Shown one piece after another: positions 22,371 through 34,113 of a DNA stretch of 64,000 nucleotides. The stretch's first letter is position 1; every line of letters begins with the position of its first letter. Source of the stretch: Hydractinia symbiolongicarpus (lineage: Eukaryota > Cnidaria > Hydrozoa > Anthoathecata > Hydractiniidae); the NCBI RefSeq assembly GCF_029227915.1, contig NC_079876.1, forward strand, positions 10,912,001-10,976,000, given 5' to 3'. The notes under the pieces are model-generated. The model saw only the letters and a program-made list of their open reading frames with translations. It did no database searches and was not told where the DNA came from. Position numbers and translations under genes: made by a program.

Positions 22371-25300
22371 ATGGATGACTGGGACGAAGCAGATTTAGTA
22401 CCAAGTCTGTTTGAAAATGCAGCAGAAATGAAGCTTTCGAATTTTTGTATCGCTGCACAAGAAGGGAATATTGAAAAGGTAGCTACACATTTTATTGTAA
22501 TTTAAATGAGATAAAACATTAAGATAGGTGTGTTTATATTTTTTATTTAGACATTTTACCAAAGCAGGAACAGGTTGCACCAACGAAAATACACCTCTTC
22601 ACAGTTTAATATTTCTTTTTACGGAAAAATTGTTGAGGCTTTTAACTAGCTATATCATCGAGTGTAGATAGATAACAAGGTGCTGACTCGATGAAAGCGC
22701 CATATATAGCAAGGGCAGTCGTGGGCGTTTTTTTCTTTTTTTCAAGGTTTTTGTCTGTAACCACCCAAGAGGGTGCCGATAAGGCGCAAACGCCAGCATA
22801 TATACGAGCTAGTTTGGGCGACTTTTCAAATAATGGTTGGGAAGAAGCCGCTTGATGAGAAAGGAGTTAAGTTTATATATAAGTTATTTGTAAAGTAAAC
22901 TTTTTCAAAAACCATCAAAAACAGTTCTTCTAAGAACTTCGCTACGGCATAGTAAGTTTATTTTAATTTTTATAGTTTTTTTGAATCATATTAGTGTCTG
23001 TTTTTTTTTCTTTCAGGCATTGTTCGGGTCTATGCAGGTTTTTTCGGGCGAATACTTGAATTTTTTTGAAAACGCCGAACTCACCCGAAAACGCCTGCAC
23101 TTTTTACGGCGTATGCGGCTTATCGGCACCCTCATGACCACCCGTGAAAAGCCTTGGCCCTCCCCAAATTGCACCTGAAATGCAGCGCACACAAGCTCAT
23201 TGTTCTCATTTAAAATTTGTCAACAAGAAGGAAGGTGCTATTTTGTCGTTGTACTCTTAGGTTATTATTTGTGGGATTTTATGATAGCTAAATATTTATC
23301 GAATAAATGATATAAAAAACAGTTTTTTTAAAACTCTTCCACTACCACTGCTTGATGTTAAAAGATTAAATTATACATGATAATAAATGTTTAAAAAGAA
23401 TTTGTTTTGGGTTGATTTAGGGTTTCTCCGGGCGAAATTCATGGGGACGAGGATGATTGAAAAACATAAACATTGTTTTGATTTTTTGTTGTTGTTGTTG
23501 TTATGTTATTCATTGATAACGCCAGCCCTAGCTGTGAGAAAAAGTGATGGTGTGTGGTACATCAAACTCCCAAATAACACATGGCTTGTGATGGTCATCG
23601 CACTCCATCTTACAATCACGGCGTGTGCCCCACACCATGAAAAAATGGGATGCAAGGTGTAGAAAAACAAAGCTATATGATTATCAACACAGAAGTGGTA
23701 CATGTATATATACTGCCATAGTTGTAAATAATTTATTTTCTTCATCTTCAAGTTACGTAAGAAAGCTGAGCACCTAAAATAAATATTTTACCCATGACAA
23801 TCATTATAATTGCTAGAAATGACCGGTGGGCAGTTGAAATTTCATGGCAGTCAAAAAAATTAGTGTTGCTTACAAATACCCAAGTCTGAAAATTTTCCTA
23901 TATTTATAATAATTTTTTCATTTATCCCGACGAACAATAGGAAAGATAGAACTGTTGTTGAAATTTTGATGGTGTCACCAGTGCAAACCTTTTGTTTTGG
24001 AAATATTTAACATGTTGCATCTATTAAAACTCTGACCAAAATAAGGTATATGATCATGTAGATGTAAGGGTTTAAAAATGTTGCTGATCTCAGCAAAGAC
24101 CTGTCATTATGCAAAAATATTGCCTTTATTGTACATAGCTTGAACTACTGATCCAAAAAATGTATAGGATTGTGTCCTTTTGACAAACAGTCAAAGAGTT
24201 TTATGGCCTGTGTTAAATAAATAGGCACATGGATGTGGTATATACGATACAGAGATCTTAATTGGAAAGATGTCCTTTGTGTCAGGCATTTATCTGAAGA
24301 AGATTTGATCCATATTGAAGCTTTTCTGAGATGTACAATGATTTAAGCGTAATTGCGTAGTTAATCAGTATTAAACTTCTAAAGTTTAGTTATGTCATGA
24401 TGTTCGATATTACAAATGGAGTACCAGTGCTCCAGAGGGAAAGTAACAAGTTTGTTAAAGCAGAAAATCTGAGTGACACTTTTGTTTCTCAATGATGTCA
24501 CATTGAGTGGTATCAAAAATTGCCAAAGGTTCAAAATTGCAGTCAAACAATGGAAAATCCATGTCTATCAACTCTCTGGATATTGTGCGAGCCATGATTT
24601 AGTTGGGATTTAACCCCTTCCCTCATTTAAAATTAGTTTCAAGTGACAGTTTTTCTAAAAACTTCTTGGTGGGCTCTTGGTGTTTTTTGAACGTTTCTTC
24701 ACTCCAGGTTAAGCTCAGAGTTAACTTATACGTTGATTGTTGACCATAATCTATTGATTTATTCTCTTGTAGCTACAACAAATGCTGGATCAGAAACAAG
24801 TCAGGGACATCAACATGCAAAGTCCTAAGAAAAAAGAAACAGCTTTGTTATACGCATGTAGAGGTGGACAATTAAGGGCTGTCAATTTTTTAGTTGAGCA
24901 TGGTGCTGATGTAAATTTAAAAGGTATGTTTATCTTGAACTTTACCTTGAATATCTCTCTGTTTCGAACAACAATGTCCTGGTCCCTTGCGAGTTTATGT
25001 GCAAAAATGCCAAAATTCAGAATATAAGTGTTGGTCTATCTGACCTCAATTGACTCATAATAGCTAGTACAACAAACTACCACAAAATTTGATATATCCA
25101 GTAGAAATGTCTGATACATATTAGACAAGAGACAAATGTTTTCTGTTTGATTTAGACATTCGTGGCAAACATAGTCTTCACTTAGCTTCATCAGGAGGAT
25201 TTTTAGAGATTGTAAAATATTTGATTAATCAAAAAGCAAAACTAGACGTTGTGGACAAATATGGCCGAAGTTGTTTACATTGGGCTGCAACAAACAAACA

Positions 25301-28300
25301 TTACGATATTGCTGTATTATTGCTGGAATCAGGTAAATAAACATTTTTGTTTATTTGTTGCAGTCAAAGCAAAAATATATTTTATTTATTTTATTTACAG
25401 AAATAAATTAAATTGAACACGCACTTTATTTAAAGGAATCTATTGTCATGCCAAAGAACTTTATTGTTATGCCAAAAATGGTGTTTCGTTACTGAATTGA
25501 GTTCTTTGATGCTACTCGTTACTTGTCAGTCACTCTTTAATATTTTTCCTATCTAAGAGAATTTGCTCAGTGTATCTATTTTTTCTTTAACGTGACCAAT
25601 TTTAATATCAGTTAGGAAGCTGAAATTTTAATCATGTAAACATGCTATCAAACAAACAAGCAAATAAATGGACAACATTGTAAGAAATTGTTTTAAAGTC
25701 TCTTTCATTGCTTGGGTTTTTAAAATTACCAAATCATTTAACCAGTGTAGTGCAGAAAAAAATAATGTTTTTTATTAATCATGCTGCAATAGAAAAGAGC
25801 TGAAACCGTTAATAAGTGGCCACTCTTGCATAGACAATCTTCTACAGTGTGTAGGTTTGCATTTCCAAACACGCATCAGTATTTTACTATCAACTTCAAT
25901 ATACTTAGGTGCTCCAGTCACATACAGCATATCCAACAATTGGCAACCGTTACACGAAGCAGCGAAAAGTAATGAAGTGCAAATTTTACAATTGTTGATG
26001 AAGAATGGTGCACATATCAATAACCCTGTGACAGGTCAGTTTTGAGATAATTGTGTCACATTTAGTTTCAAAGATGGCTGATTTACAACTAGTTTTATAG
26101 ATGGATTTCTTGGTTAGTGTGATCATGTTCTCTGATTATATGCATCTTATTCGTAGACAATAAGCCTCAGCCATTCAGCCCACTTCATATTGCTGCGCGT
26201 GAGGGAAGTGTGGAATGTTTAAAGTTATTGCTGAAGAATAAAGCAGTTGTAAACGCTGTCAACCGGGGTGAGTATTTTCGTGATGAATAAAAGTTATTTT
26301 AGGTGGTTAATTCTATAAAAAACTTGTATTTTTGGACCTTCCTCCTTGTTATGTGTTTAATGATCAAATATTTTATTTACATATACTGTTTCTATTCGGT
26401 CTGGGGCGGAATCCTGACGGGTTTTTTTTAATAACTCCCTACCGCTAAGCTGCATGGCTATGTACTTACTGAGTGTCAATATTTATCTATTAGACACTTG
26501 TATGCTAAATTTTTAGGTCCCATGCCTGTCAGAGGCTTTGATATTGGCTATTACTCGAAACTACCCCTAAAAATCTCTTTGAAACCCTTATAATGGGGAA
26601 AATATAATAACTCTTGTTAGGATTATAGTTAGAACTTGAAACTTACAACACAACATTGTTTCATCAAGAAGAATTATTTTCCATGTTTGGACACGTGATT
26701 AATCCGATTTTTTCGGATTTTACCCGAAAATAAAAAAAAAAAACAGATTTTCGGGCAATTTTTCATACGACCTATGTAAAAACCGGAAAATATGTTAAAT
26801 AAATTTGATGTAGGTTTCAGAAAACTCAAACAGAATGTAAAAATTCGCTCTATAACTAAAGTAATTGAATTTTAACCAGCTGGTGGTATTTTGAAGAAAT
26901 TTCAAGCTTTTGATTACGTCACAGAAATTATGCTGACGCAAGCAAAAATTTATTACCGTCATTATGAATTATGTTGAATATATTTTATTTGGTTATTAGA
27001 AACTTTAAACAGGATGTTAAAGTAATCGAATTAGAAGCAAACAATGTTTCAACAAATCTTATGCTTCCGAAGACGTCACAGGAAAAATGCTGACATAAGC
27101 ATAACGTTTTTCTACCATTCTGTTGCTTTTATGACATAAGCTTAAATAAAGCTTAAGTCCAATTGTTTATGGAGGCGATGGGAAAGAGTAAGGACAGAAT
27201 CCTCCCGGTCACAAAATGTTCGAAAAAAAACCGGACTGAATAAGGTTAAAAACACGAAATTTTTAAATTTTTGTTTGAATCAATTATCTAACTTCCTTGT
27301 TTTCCATTGGTAAACTGGTAAATAAATAAAAATACATCTTTTCAATAAAACAAAGAATTTTCAACTGATATATGTGTAACATAGTTTTATTTGGTTTCAG
27401 GTAAATCAACAGCTCTACATGAAGCAGCTTTCAAAGGATCGAAGGAATGCTGTCGTGAGCTGATTCTACATGGTGCTGATCCGCACGCAAGAAATAATTT
27501 AGAAAGAACTCCATTATTAGAAGCTTGTAATCGAGGTGTGTGATTGTTTTCAGCTCTTTTCCACTTTTGGAACAAAAAGTAAATTTTTAATGTCCAATCT
27601 GTCTACACTGTATAAAAACCTATCGTTATGCTTTCAACTTATGCTTTCTTTATTAGAAAACACTTGTGATTATCGAAAGATTAAAAGTTGTTTTTACGCA
27701 TAGGACTTCGAATAATAAGTTTTAAAAAGTCTCTATGCTTCATACGATGACCCTTCAATCTTGCTAGTTGTTCCCCCTTCTCCTCGTCCTCCTCCTCTTC
27801 CTCCTCTTCCTCCTCTTCCTCCTCCTTCCTCTCCGCAGAAGTGTCACATACAGAGCGAATCTTCTGTCCAACGATAACGATATTATAACTTAATTCGAGT
27901 ACCGTTTAGTAACTGCTTGTTTTTACCTTTTGTTTTGTCTGTAGTTAACTTCATGTATGTGTGTTTAAATTTCGACTACGTAAATTTTAGGCAACTTACA
28001 AGCCGCCATGTTGCTGCTTGATGCCGGCTGTTTTGTAAATCGGCCCGACAGAGTGGGAGACACAGCTCTACATCATTTGCTACGTCACAACCAAGAACGG
28101 TTGACTGCGGAACAACTGGCAGGATTTACAGACATTTTATTACAATATGGTGCTAAGATGAATACTGTCGGCACCGATGATGAAACTCCGTTGATGCTGA
28201 CTCAGCGTATGATGGAGAAAGATGTATATGATGTTATGTGCACAGCGATGGGTAAGCAGAGTCTATTATTTATTACAATGTTTTGTTACCGGAGAGTACG

Positions 28301-28867
28301 GTATGTATTGTATCTGATATGGAAATGAACTGCACAGAAGTTCAATTTTAAAATGCTTTTACTAAAAAAAGAATTCATGGATGCGCAAATGTTAAAAAAC
28401 ATTTGCGCATCCGCTAAAGGTCGTTTTTGCGGGTGTTTTTGTGAAAACAAGATAATAAGCTTGTAGAGAAAAAATAAAACAATGAACAGTGGCAAATTTT
28501 TTTTATTTATTTATTTATTATTATTATTTTATTTTATTTTATTTTTTTGCTCCTGCAAGTATTAACAAACAAAAAAATTCGTGCGAAAAATAATCGTTCG
28601 AAGAAAAGTAACAAACTGATCTGTAGTCAAGAGAAGAATTGCTTACCTTTAGTACAATACATTTTACGTTTCCCTTTCATCTTTGTGAAAGTCAGATTTA
28701 AAACATTTGTTATTTTTTTAGAGAAACCACGTTCGTTGCTTCACTGTGCGAAGATAATGTGTCGTAAGATAGTTTGTTGTCAATATGAGAACATCAAAAA
28801 CTTCCCTATCCCGAAAAATTTACAAATATATTTATTACAAAATTCAAAATATTATTCTGGATGGTAA
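22371..28867 (+). CDS. Ankyrin repeat and SOCS box (ASB-type) protein, complete, eight exons
   Basis: Substrate-recognition subunit of a Cullin-RING ubiquitin ligase by family. Exons are 22371-22478, 24773-24923, 25156-25332, 25909-26034, 26157-26267, 27401-27535, 27991-28251 and 28722-28867. All are GT-AG; intron 1 is phase 0 and every later intron phase 1; together they encode 404 residues. Exons 2-7 carry consecutive ankyrin repeats: LLYACRGGQLRAVNFLVEHG, SLHLASSGGFLEIVKYLI, CLHWAATNKHYDIAVLLLE, PLHEAAKSNEVQILQLLM, PLHIAAREGSVECLKLLL, ALHEAAFKGSKECCRELI and ALHHLL. The last exon is a SOCS box: PRSLLHCAKIMCRKI, then FPIPKNLQIYLL, the BC-box and Cul-box order. The short acidic N-terminus (MDDWDEADLVPSLFE) has no recognised motif. 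I cannot assign it to a particular vertebrate ASB number. Confidence 0.93.
22675..23450 (-). mobile_element. Repeat family Y in intron 1, split by family X
   Basis: The right part (about 23150-23450) is the reverse complement of 13220-13520, and the left part (22675-22787) carries the GGTGCTGACTC start. Between them sits a family X element (22788-23135) that begins GAGGGTGCCGATAAGG and ends ATCGGCACCCTC. Y therefore inserted first. The whole is inside intron 1 of the ASB gene. Confidence 0.6.
22788..23135 (-). mobile_element. Repeat family X, copy 2 (inverted)
   Basis: Reverse-complement match to 20986-21447, sharing TTCTAAGAACTTC, TGAATCATATTAGTGTCTG and GCCTGCACTTTTTACGG. It lies 1.3 kb from copy 1 in opposite orientation, which could pair as a long hairpin. 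Confidence 0.7.
23451..24772. other. Rest of ASB intron 1
   Basis: AT-rich intronic sequence with a branch and polypyrimidine stretch ending TTCTCTTGTAG at the exon 2 acceptor. No other exon or repeat was recognised. Confidence 0.4.
26393..27241. repeat. Possible MITE in ASB intron 5
   Basis: TATTCGGTCTGG at the left and CCGGACTGAATA at the right are imperfect inverted repeats. Inside are two diverged direct repeats (about 26800-26960 and 26995-27090) that both end in a GACGTCACAG or TACGTCACAG phrase followed by ATGCTGAC. The boundary call is tentative. Confidence 0.4.
27774..27840. repeat. Pyrimidine (CCT/CTT)n tract in ASB intron 6
   Basis: About 65 bases of almost pure C/T built from CCTCCTCTT words, ending CTCTCCGCAG. 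This resembles a strong 3' splice site, but the sequence after it does not continue the ankyrin frame. Confidence 0.85.
28379..28412. repeat. Perfect 15-bp hairpin in ASB intron 7
   Basis: GGATGCGCAAATGTT is followed by AAAA and then its exact reverse complement. Confidence 0.9.
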
Positions 28868-30504
28868 AATAGTAGTTGTAATTTCGCACGTGTACAATGT
28901 TATTTTTTTACTGTTTTTATTATTAATTAGATGTTTTATTTATTGGTATATTTCTAAATATTTTCCTTATTTTTATCTTCTATTTAACGTTTTGTTTTAA
29001 AATGTTATTTAAAATCTCTCAATATTTTCAAAGTTTTATAAATTGAAAAAGAACATAGAGGGTGAAATGGCTGAAAAAATATGAACAAAATAACAAGAAA
29101 GAAAAACAATGGCGATGGTAAAATTTTTGTGAATAATGCAACAAATATGCGAAAACCTGATTTGTAAAAAAGTTATTAATTGTTGTCTCGATAAGTGATA
29201 TTTTCATTGCTTTTTTTAACGATTTTTACCAACATTTTTCACCTTTTTTTGCTTCTTTTTTTTTGGTGTCTTAAAACTCTATTTGATATGGAAGTTAAAT
29301 TTTTAATATTTTCTGAATTACTTGCTCAATTCTTACCAAAATTTAGTGACTGTTAATATTTTTTACGACTGGTATATTTTCTAACAATTTAGACTCTGTC
29401 TGTTGACGACGTCATAAATTATTAAACATTGCTCAAAACTACCATAACAAACTATTTGAAATGGAAAATACTATAAATTCTGGCCTATTGATCGAGCGTG
29501 AAAATTACAAAGTCGTGTGATACGAATAGGGTGTAGTTATTGAATAACTTATAATTTGCTATAAAATTAATTGGAAACCCGCGGACCGCGGATCTATTCC
29601 TGCTCACTGCTAGGTAGTGTGTTACTTATGCACAAAGTAGTTCTTCTTCACTTCATATATATGATCACTAACATAAAAAAGTGACGGAGGTGTGCAATCG
29701 ACCGTCACTTATATTGACCGTTATTGAAATTCACCTATATCGACCGTCATTAAAATTCACTTAAATCAACCGTTATTGAAATTCACTTGTATCGACCGTT
29801 ATTGAAATTCACTTATATCGACCGTTATTGAAATTCACTTGTATCGACCGGCATTGAATTTTACTCATGTTTAGATGTATTGTTTTTAACGCAATTAATT
29901 TTATTTTATTTTTTGCATTTTTTTTGGTAAAACTTTAAATTATCAAACACTAACACTGCTTGTCAAACGTATTTTATCTGATCAAAATGGCTAATAAATT
30001 GCGGCTTTGTGCTAACAATGCTCCAAAAATGTACAACTTGTACTTTGTATTACTATATACCTACCTATCCTATATTCAAATATTTCCCGCCCTCTAGTGG
30101 GCGCTACATATGTAACCAAAAAGGCGGAAGTTTATTATATGAAAGAGTCGCTTATGGTTCTGGTTTTCCAGCTAGTATATTCCACTGTTTATATCATCCA
30201 GTTTTGTCCATAACTATTTTGTAACCTATTTACAAATGTGTGTGTACGTGTGTGTGTGCAACTTTGTATTGTATCTAGCTTTGATTAGAGGGTTGGGCAG
30301 CAGGTTGCAATCACGCGCCACCAGCATCGTCAACTGTATTCATATTTTGTAAAACCAAATTGCGTGAAAACTTGTGTCTTTCTGGTGTTTGTAATTCTAT
30401 AACGAAAAGTGAGAATCCGCTGTATTTTTGAAGATGATAAAGCGAATTTCATGCATTCGAATGTTTGCTTTTTGTAATTATGTCACGTTTAAGCCACTAA
30501 ACTG
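28868..30504. other. Spacer after the ASB gene
   Basis: 3' UTR of the ASB gene followed by AT-rich spacer. Apart from the minisatellite at 29695-29868, no gene was recognised. Confidence 0.45.
29695..29868. repeat. 26-bp minisatellite, about 6.5 units
   Basis: Units of TATCGACCGTTATTGAAATTC plus a short linker (ACTTA or ACTTG) repeat head to tail. Outer units carry GTCATTAAAA or GGCATTGAATT variants. Confidence 0.9.
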
Positions 30505-30572
30505 CAACCTCGTTTCCAAGGTATTTTTTAATGTATAACGGCAAGAGAAAAGACGCTCTGGAAACGAGGTTG
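30505..30572. mobile_element. CCTCGTCCC-type MITE, copy 3
   Basis: 68-bp element: CAACCTCGTTTCCAAGG at the left, CTCTGGAAACGAGGTTG at the right; outer 14 bases are perfect reverse complements. It lies just 3' of the antistasin-domain gene. Confidence 0.8.
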
Positions 30573-30661
30573 CACAAAACAGTTTTTAAATCTGTATCAA
30601 AAGAATTTGAAACAAGTCAAACTTGTGATATTATTTTTTTTTTCATTTACAAAAAAACCAT

Positions 30662-32436
30662 TTAAAGCTCACCTTTTCTTTGTTTTCGCCTCTGATTGGC
30701 TGCGCATACTTTGGGGACAGTCAAACAAATACAGAACAGGAGAAGAAGTCCTGGTAATATACCAGCAACAACTATCAAACTTGCTCGTTTCGATTCAAAG
30801 TCAGGATCATCTAAAATTTTAAATAAATCACAAAATAATCGTGACTGTACTTGAATCATCGAATCGAATTTTTTTACGGGTCTTTGTAAGTTTTTACTTG
30901 CTTAGCATGTGTCTGTAGAGAGGTCTTAAGTTCATTGAAATCTCCTGTTTAAACCACAAAAGCCATGCAAGCACAGCAACTGCCTAATTAAACAACCACT
31001 TTTGAAAAGGCACTGAAGATATCAAACCTATTCTGATCGCTAATCAGAAAAAATCGATTGGAACTTTTGCTGTGCGTGGTATGACTCGTCGGGTTCGAAC
31101 CCAAGACCTTTCGCACTGAAAGCCAATGCTCTACCACAGTGTTACACCGCATATAGTATAATTCTAACGAATGCATTGCAGGTAAATGCATTATCGTTGT
31201 AGCATAACCAACTTTATCACATAACTGCGTCAATATTTATGAGTCCTATGCGTTTCTTTTAAACATCCTATAGCCTAACCTCACTGCATTGTCCAAGTAT
31301 TTAAAAATTCGCGCGCTTTAACAACTAAAAACTGATAGAACATTGATATTTAATTGCAGAAAAGAGACTCGTTCATAATGGTTACATCATCGTGTTCTCA
31401 CATACCTTTACATTTACAAGAAGGACATTTGCTCGTAAAGTTTACGTAGCCGTGTTCACACGAAGAGCAGTCGTACGATGGACACTCTAAAGAAAGCAAA
31501 AAAAGAGAAACTGGAAATGAAACGACTTTTAATTTATTTTTTAAAACAGGAGTTGATTTGTGCCTCAAAATTTGTTAGGAGTTAATTTGTGCCTAAAAAA
31601 TAAGGATGATGAAAACTGATTTTCATCGAAATGGCTATGAATAAACTCTTTTTGTGCAGGATACAGAGTTTTAAAACTTTATGGAAGGAATTTCGAAATA
31701 CCTTTAATCGTACTGCGCACATAACAGATACCAAGGTGGGGAAGATACAGGATTGTCTTAAGAGCGATATTGTTTCCCCTCTGTTTTGTTTTTCAAAATA
31801 ACTTGAAACACACTGCAGTTTTTAACGGCTTTCGAAAGAATGTCGTAAGTCAATACAGTTGCAAATGAACAATACATTTCGTTAGAGACTTTTGAAATAG
31901 TTACAAAATTTACCTGTAGGTTTTATAGTGCTGGTTCTTACTGTCTGTGTGGTTTGCGGTAACTGCGTGGTCTGTGTGAACTGTGTAGTCTGTGTAAGCT
32001 GCGTAGTTTGTTCTAACTGCGTGAAATATGGGTGCTGCGTGGTCTGTGTGAACTGTGTGAATAGCGCGGACTGTGTCAACAGTTTGGAATATGAGTTCAT
32101 TTGATATGTTAATGGTGTTCGTCTCTCTTTTGTGCTTGTGCGTTTAATGTCTGTTATAAAAATTGAATAAGGTACCGGCAACGTGGTTGCTACATTTGAC
32201 ACCGCAACATCTGTAGCGACCACTGTAGACATCGTTAAATTTGTCGCCATCCCTAATAAAATCGTTGTTTTTGTCGTATTAGTTGACGTTGTTTTGTATA
32301 CCATTTCTGAACGCGTTAGTTGCGGTGTCGGTAACACTTCTGTTGTGATTGCCGACGTATTTGAAAGTGTCAAGAAAAATAAGTTAAATAACGCTATAAA
32401 ATACGTCTTTGACAGTGTATTGAATTTTTCTGACAT
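30662..32436 (-). CDS. Single-pass membrane protein with one antistasin-like domain (three exons)
   Basis: Exons on the minus strand are 31914-32436, 31406-31486 and 30662-30810; both introns are phase 1 and the joined frame is 250 residues. Residues 1-30 are a signal peptide (TYFIALFNLFFLTLSNTSA). About 140 Thr/Ser-rich residues follow, including a run of short repeats such as QFTQTTQLPQTTQ and QLTQTTQFTQTTQ near 145-165, likely O-glycosylated. Exon 2 encodes CPSYDCSSCEHGYVNFTSK followed by CPSCKC. The spacing C-x4-C-x2-C-x10-C-x2-C-x-C fits an antistasin-like domain. Exon 3 gives one membrane helix (LIVVAGILPGLLLLFCICL) and a basic tail. The ATG at 32436 was chosen because it opens directly on the signal peptide; one at 32532 is also in frame. 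A strong donor (AAAAG/GTGAGC) just before the stop means a longer cytoplasmic tail is possible. The ligand is unknown. Confidence 0.72.
31078..31148 (-). repeat. tRNA-like sequence in intron 2 of the antistasin-domain gene
   Basis: On the minus strand GGTGTAAC pairs almost fully with GTCATACC as an acceptor stem. TGTGGTAGAGCATTGGC is an A-box and GGGTTCGAACCC a perfect B-box. The anticodon loop lacks the invariant T33 and the stem has mismatches, so it reads as a tRNA pseudogene or SINE head rather than a working tRNA. Confidence 0.6.
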
Positions 32437-32775
32437 GTTACTTCGGCTAATGCCATCAATTGCTATAATAAAACGAAGAAGAAGCGAAATACAATTTTTT
32501 GCGTCAAAACTATGTGATGCTACAACACGCACGAAATGTATTACAGCACAAAATAACAGCGCGGGAAATATTCACGATGCGCGAATAACCGCGAATTTTT
32601 TTCATGGGCTAACGACAATTTTCTATAATAAAAGCCATCATTTTCTGTTCGCGCGAAAAGACCACGTGGTGCCAACTCATCTCCAGTACTATTCTCCACC
32701 TATTATACTTTAACGGGACGGCTATTTAGAATATCATAGGCGTAGAATACCCCAGTGTAACGGGGAAGTAGGAAT

Positions 32776-34113
32776 TCAGGGAATTAAGACCCATGAGTCC
32801 TAAATCCCTGGGGAGTTTTGACATGGGGAGTTTTAATACCCTGGTGAATCAGGAATCCATTGAGGAATTAGGACTCTACCAGAAATGCAACTCGTTGGGG
32901 CTTTACGAGGTGACGAACTTTACCGACCATGGCTTAGTTTCATTAAAGAAACAAAATGGAACCGTTTTAAAAATGAAGTTTAACAAGCTCCCTCTTAATC
33001 TTTATATAGGAGGTAATACGGATTACATCAACGATGACTACGTCATTATAACTGAAAAAGAAAATGATGTTAACTGTGATAATAACCTATTTAAACGGAT
33101 GTAATGCGGCAAACCATGTCTAAACGACGAGCTAACCGACTCAACTAATCTATGGTATAAATTACCAGATGAAATCGTGGAAACCATATTATTAAACGCA
33201 ATTTCCAGCTCTAAAAACCCAATACAAGAATACCATTCAATAATTCGAATATGCTTTAGATTTCAAATCGTAAAATAAAAAGGAATACAACTGCTTCCAC
33301 GTGTTTACATTCAGGCACATGAAGCATTCAAGCACTCTTATCGCCAAAATCTGATGTTAGTATCAGAAAATTGAAAATATTTGGTCAAAATAGCGAACTT
33401 ATCTTAGACATATCAAATCTTATCAGCGAAAAGAAATGGAGATCAGCTTAGCTTATTCTTTGTTAAGAAAAGTATTTACTGGAATTTACTGAAAAAGTGT
33501 TGTTGAATCACTTTCTAAAAACGAAGATATCGCGTTCTGGTTACAAAATGAGTTTTATTACTTAAAAGAAAAAGATCAAAACATTTTGATATCTAAAGAT
33601 GCCTGGCTTAACGATAACATGATGGACGCTGCCTAAAAACTTATATGCAAAGCTTTAGGCAAAATAGACCACTTCCAGTCAGGTCTCAATTCACAAAAGA
33701 AAACAAATTATCTTTTCAGCAGTTAGTAACGAGCACATACAGTTGCCACATGACGGGAACCAACATAGGCTACTCTCCTTCTGTTCCTGTAACCGTGTTC
33801 AAATTTGCGGCAGCTTGAACAACAAAGCTGGTCATGTACATTGAGAAGTTTAAACGCACTCTATCAAAAATTCAAAGACACCTCAACTGGAAAACTCACA
33901 ATGTCATTTCATCCTGTTCAAAAGCAAGAAGATGGTTTCAACTGTGGCGTATTTGCCATGGCTTACGCAGCCGAAATTCTGGATGGGAAATCGCCCATTA
34001 AAGCTCGATTTGATGTGCAACAGATGAGAAGCCATCTAATTTCGTGTTTAGTGGAGAAAGAATTGCGACCATTTCCAAAAGTACAACGAAATAATGTACC
34101 TGGAGCAAAATAA
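32776..34113 (+). pseudogene. Decayed F-box / Ulp1 (C48) protease-like repeat gene
   Basis: Three coding blocks in different frames point one way. 32793-33104 encodes a small beta-rich module (LGLYEVTNFTDHGLVSLKK). 33165-33250 encodes LPDEIVETILLNAISSSK, an F-box-like helix pair. From 33590 on, DAWLNDNMMDAA, SAVSNEHIQLPHD and VQICGSLN, then QEDGFNCGVFAMAYAAEILD (in 33805-34113), match the Ulp1/SENP cysteine protease fold. The expected Cys is in FNCGVF. The His block appears as GNQHRLLS, where the usual next residue Trp is lost. Stops (one after NDNMMDAA) and frameshifts break the frame. Such Ulp1 genes are repetitive in cnidarian genomes (from memory, not checked here). It is not a working SUMO protease. 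Confidence 0.7.

Noticed and set aside
23387-23662. 91-residue plus-strand frame with a hydrophobic stretch
   Set aside because: It begins inside repeat family Y within ASB intron 1 and has no homologous look or splice support.
27830-27900. Possible extra ASB exon after a strong CTCTCCGCAG acceptor
   Set aside because: The following sequence does not extend the ankyrin frame, and exons 6 and 7 already join in phase.
30988-31233. 81-residue minus-strand frame
   Set aside because: Its centre is the translation of a tRNA-like A-box/B-box sequence, inside an intron.
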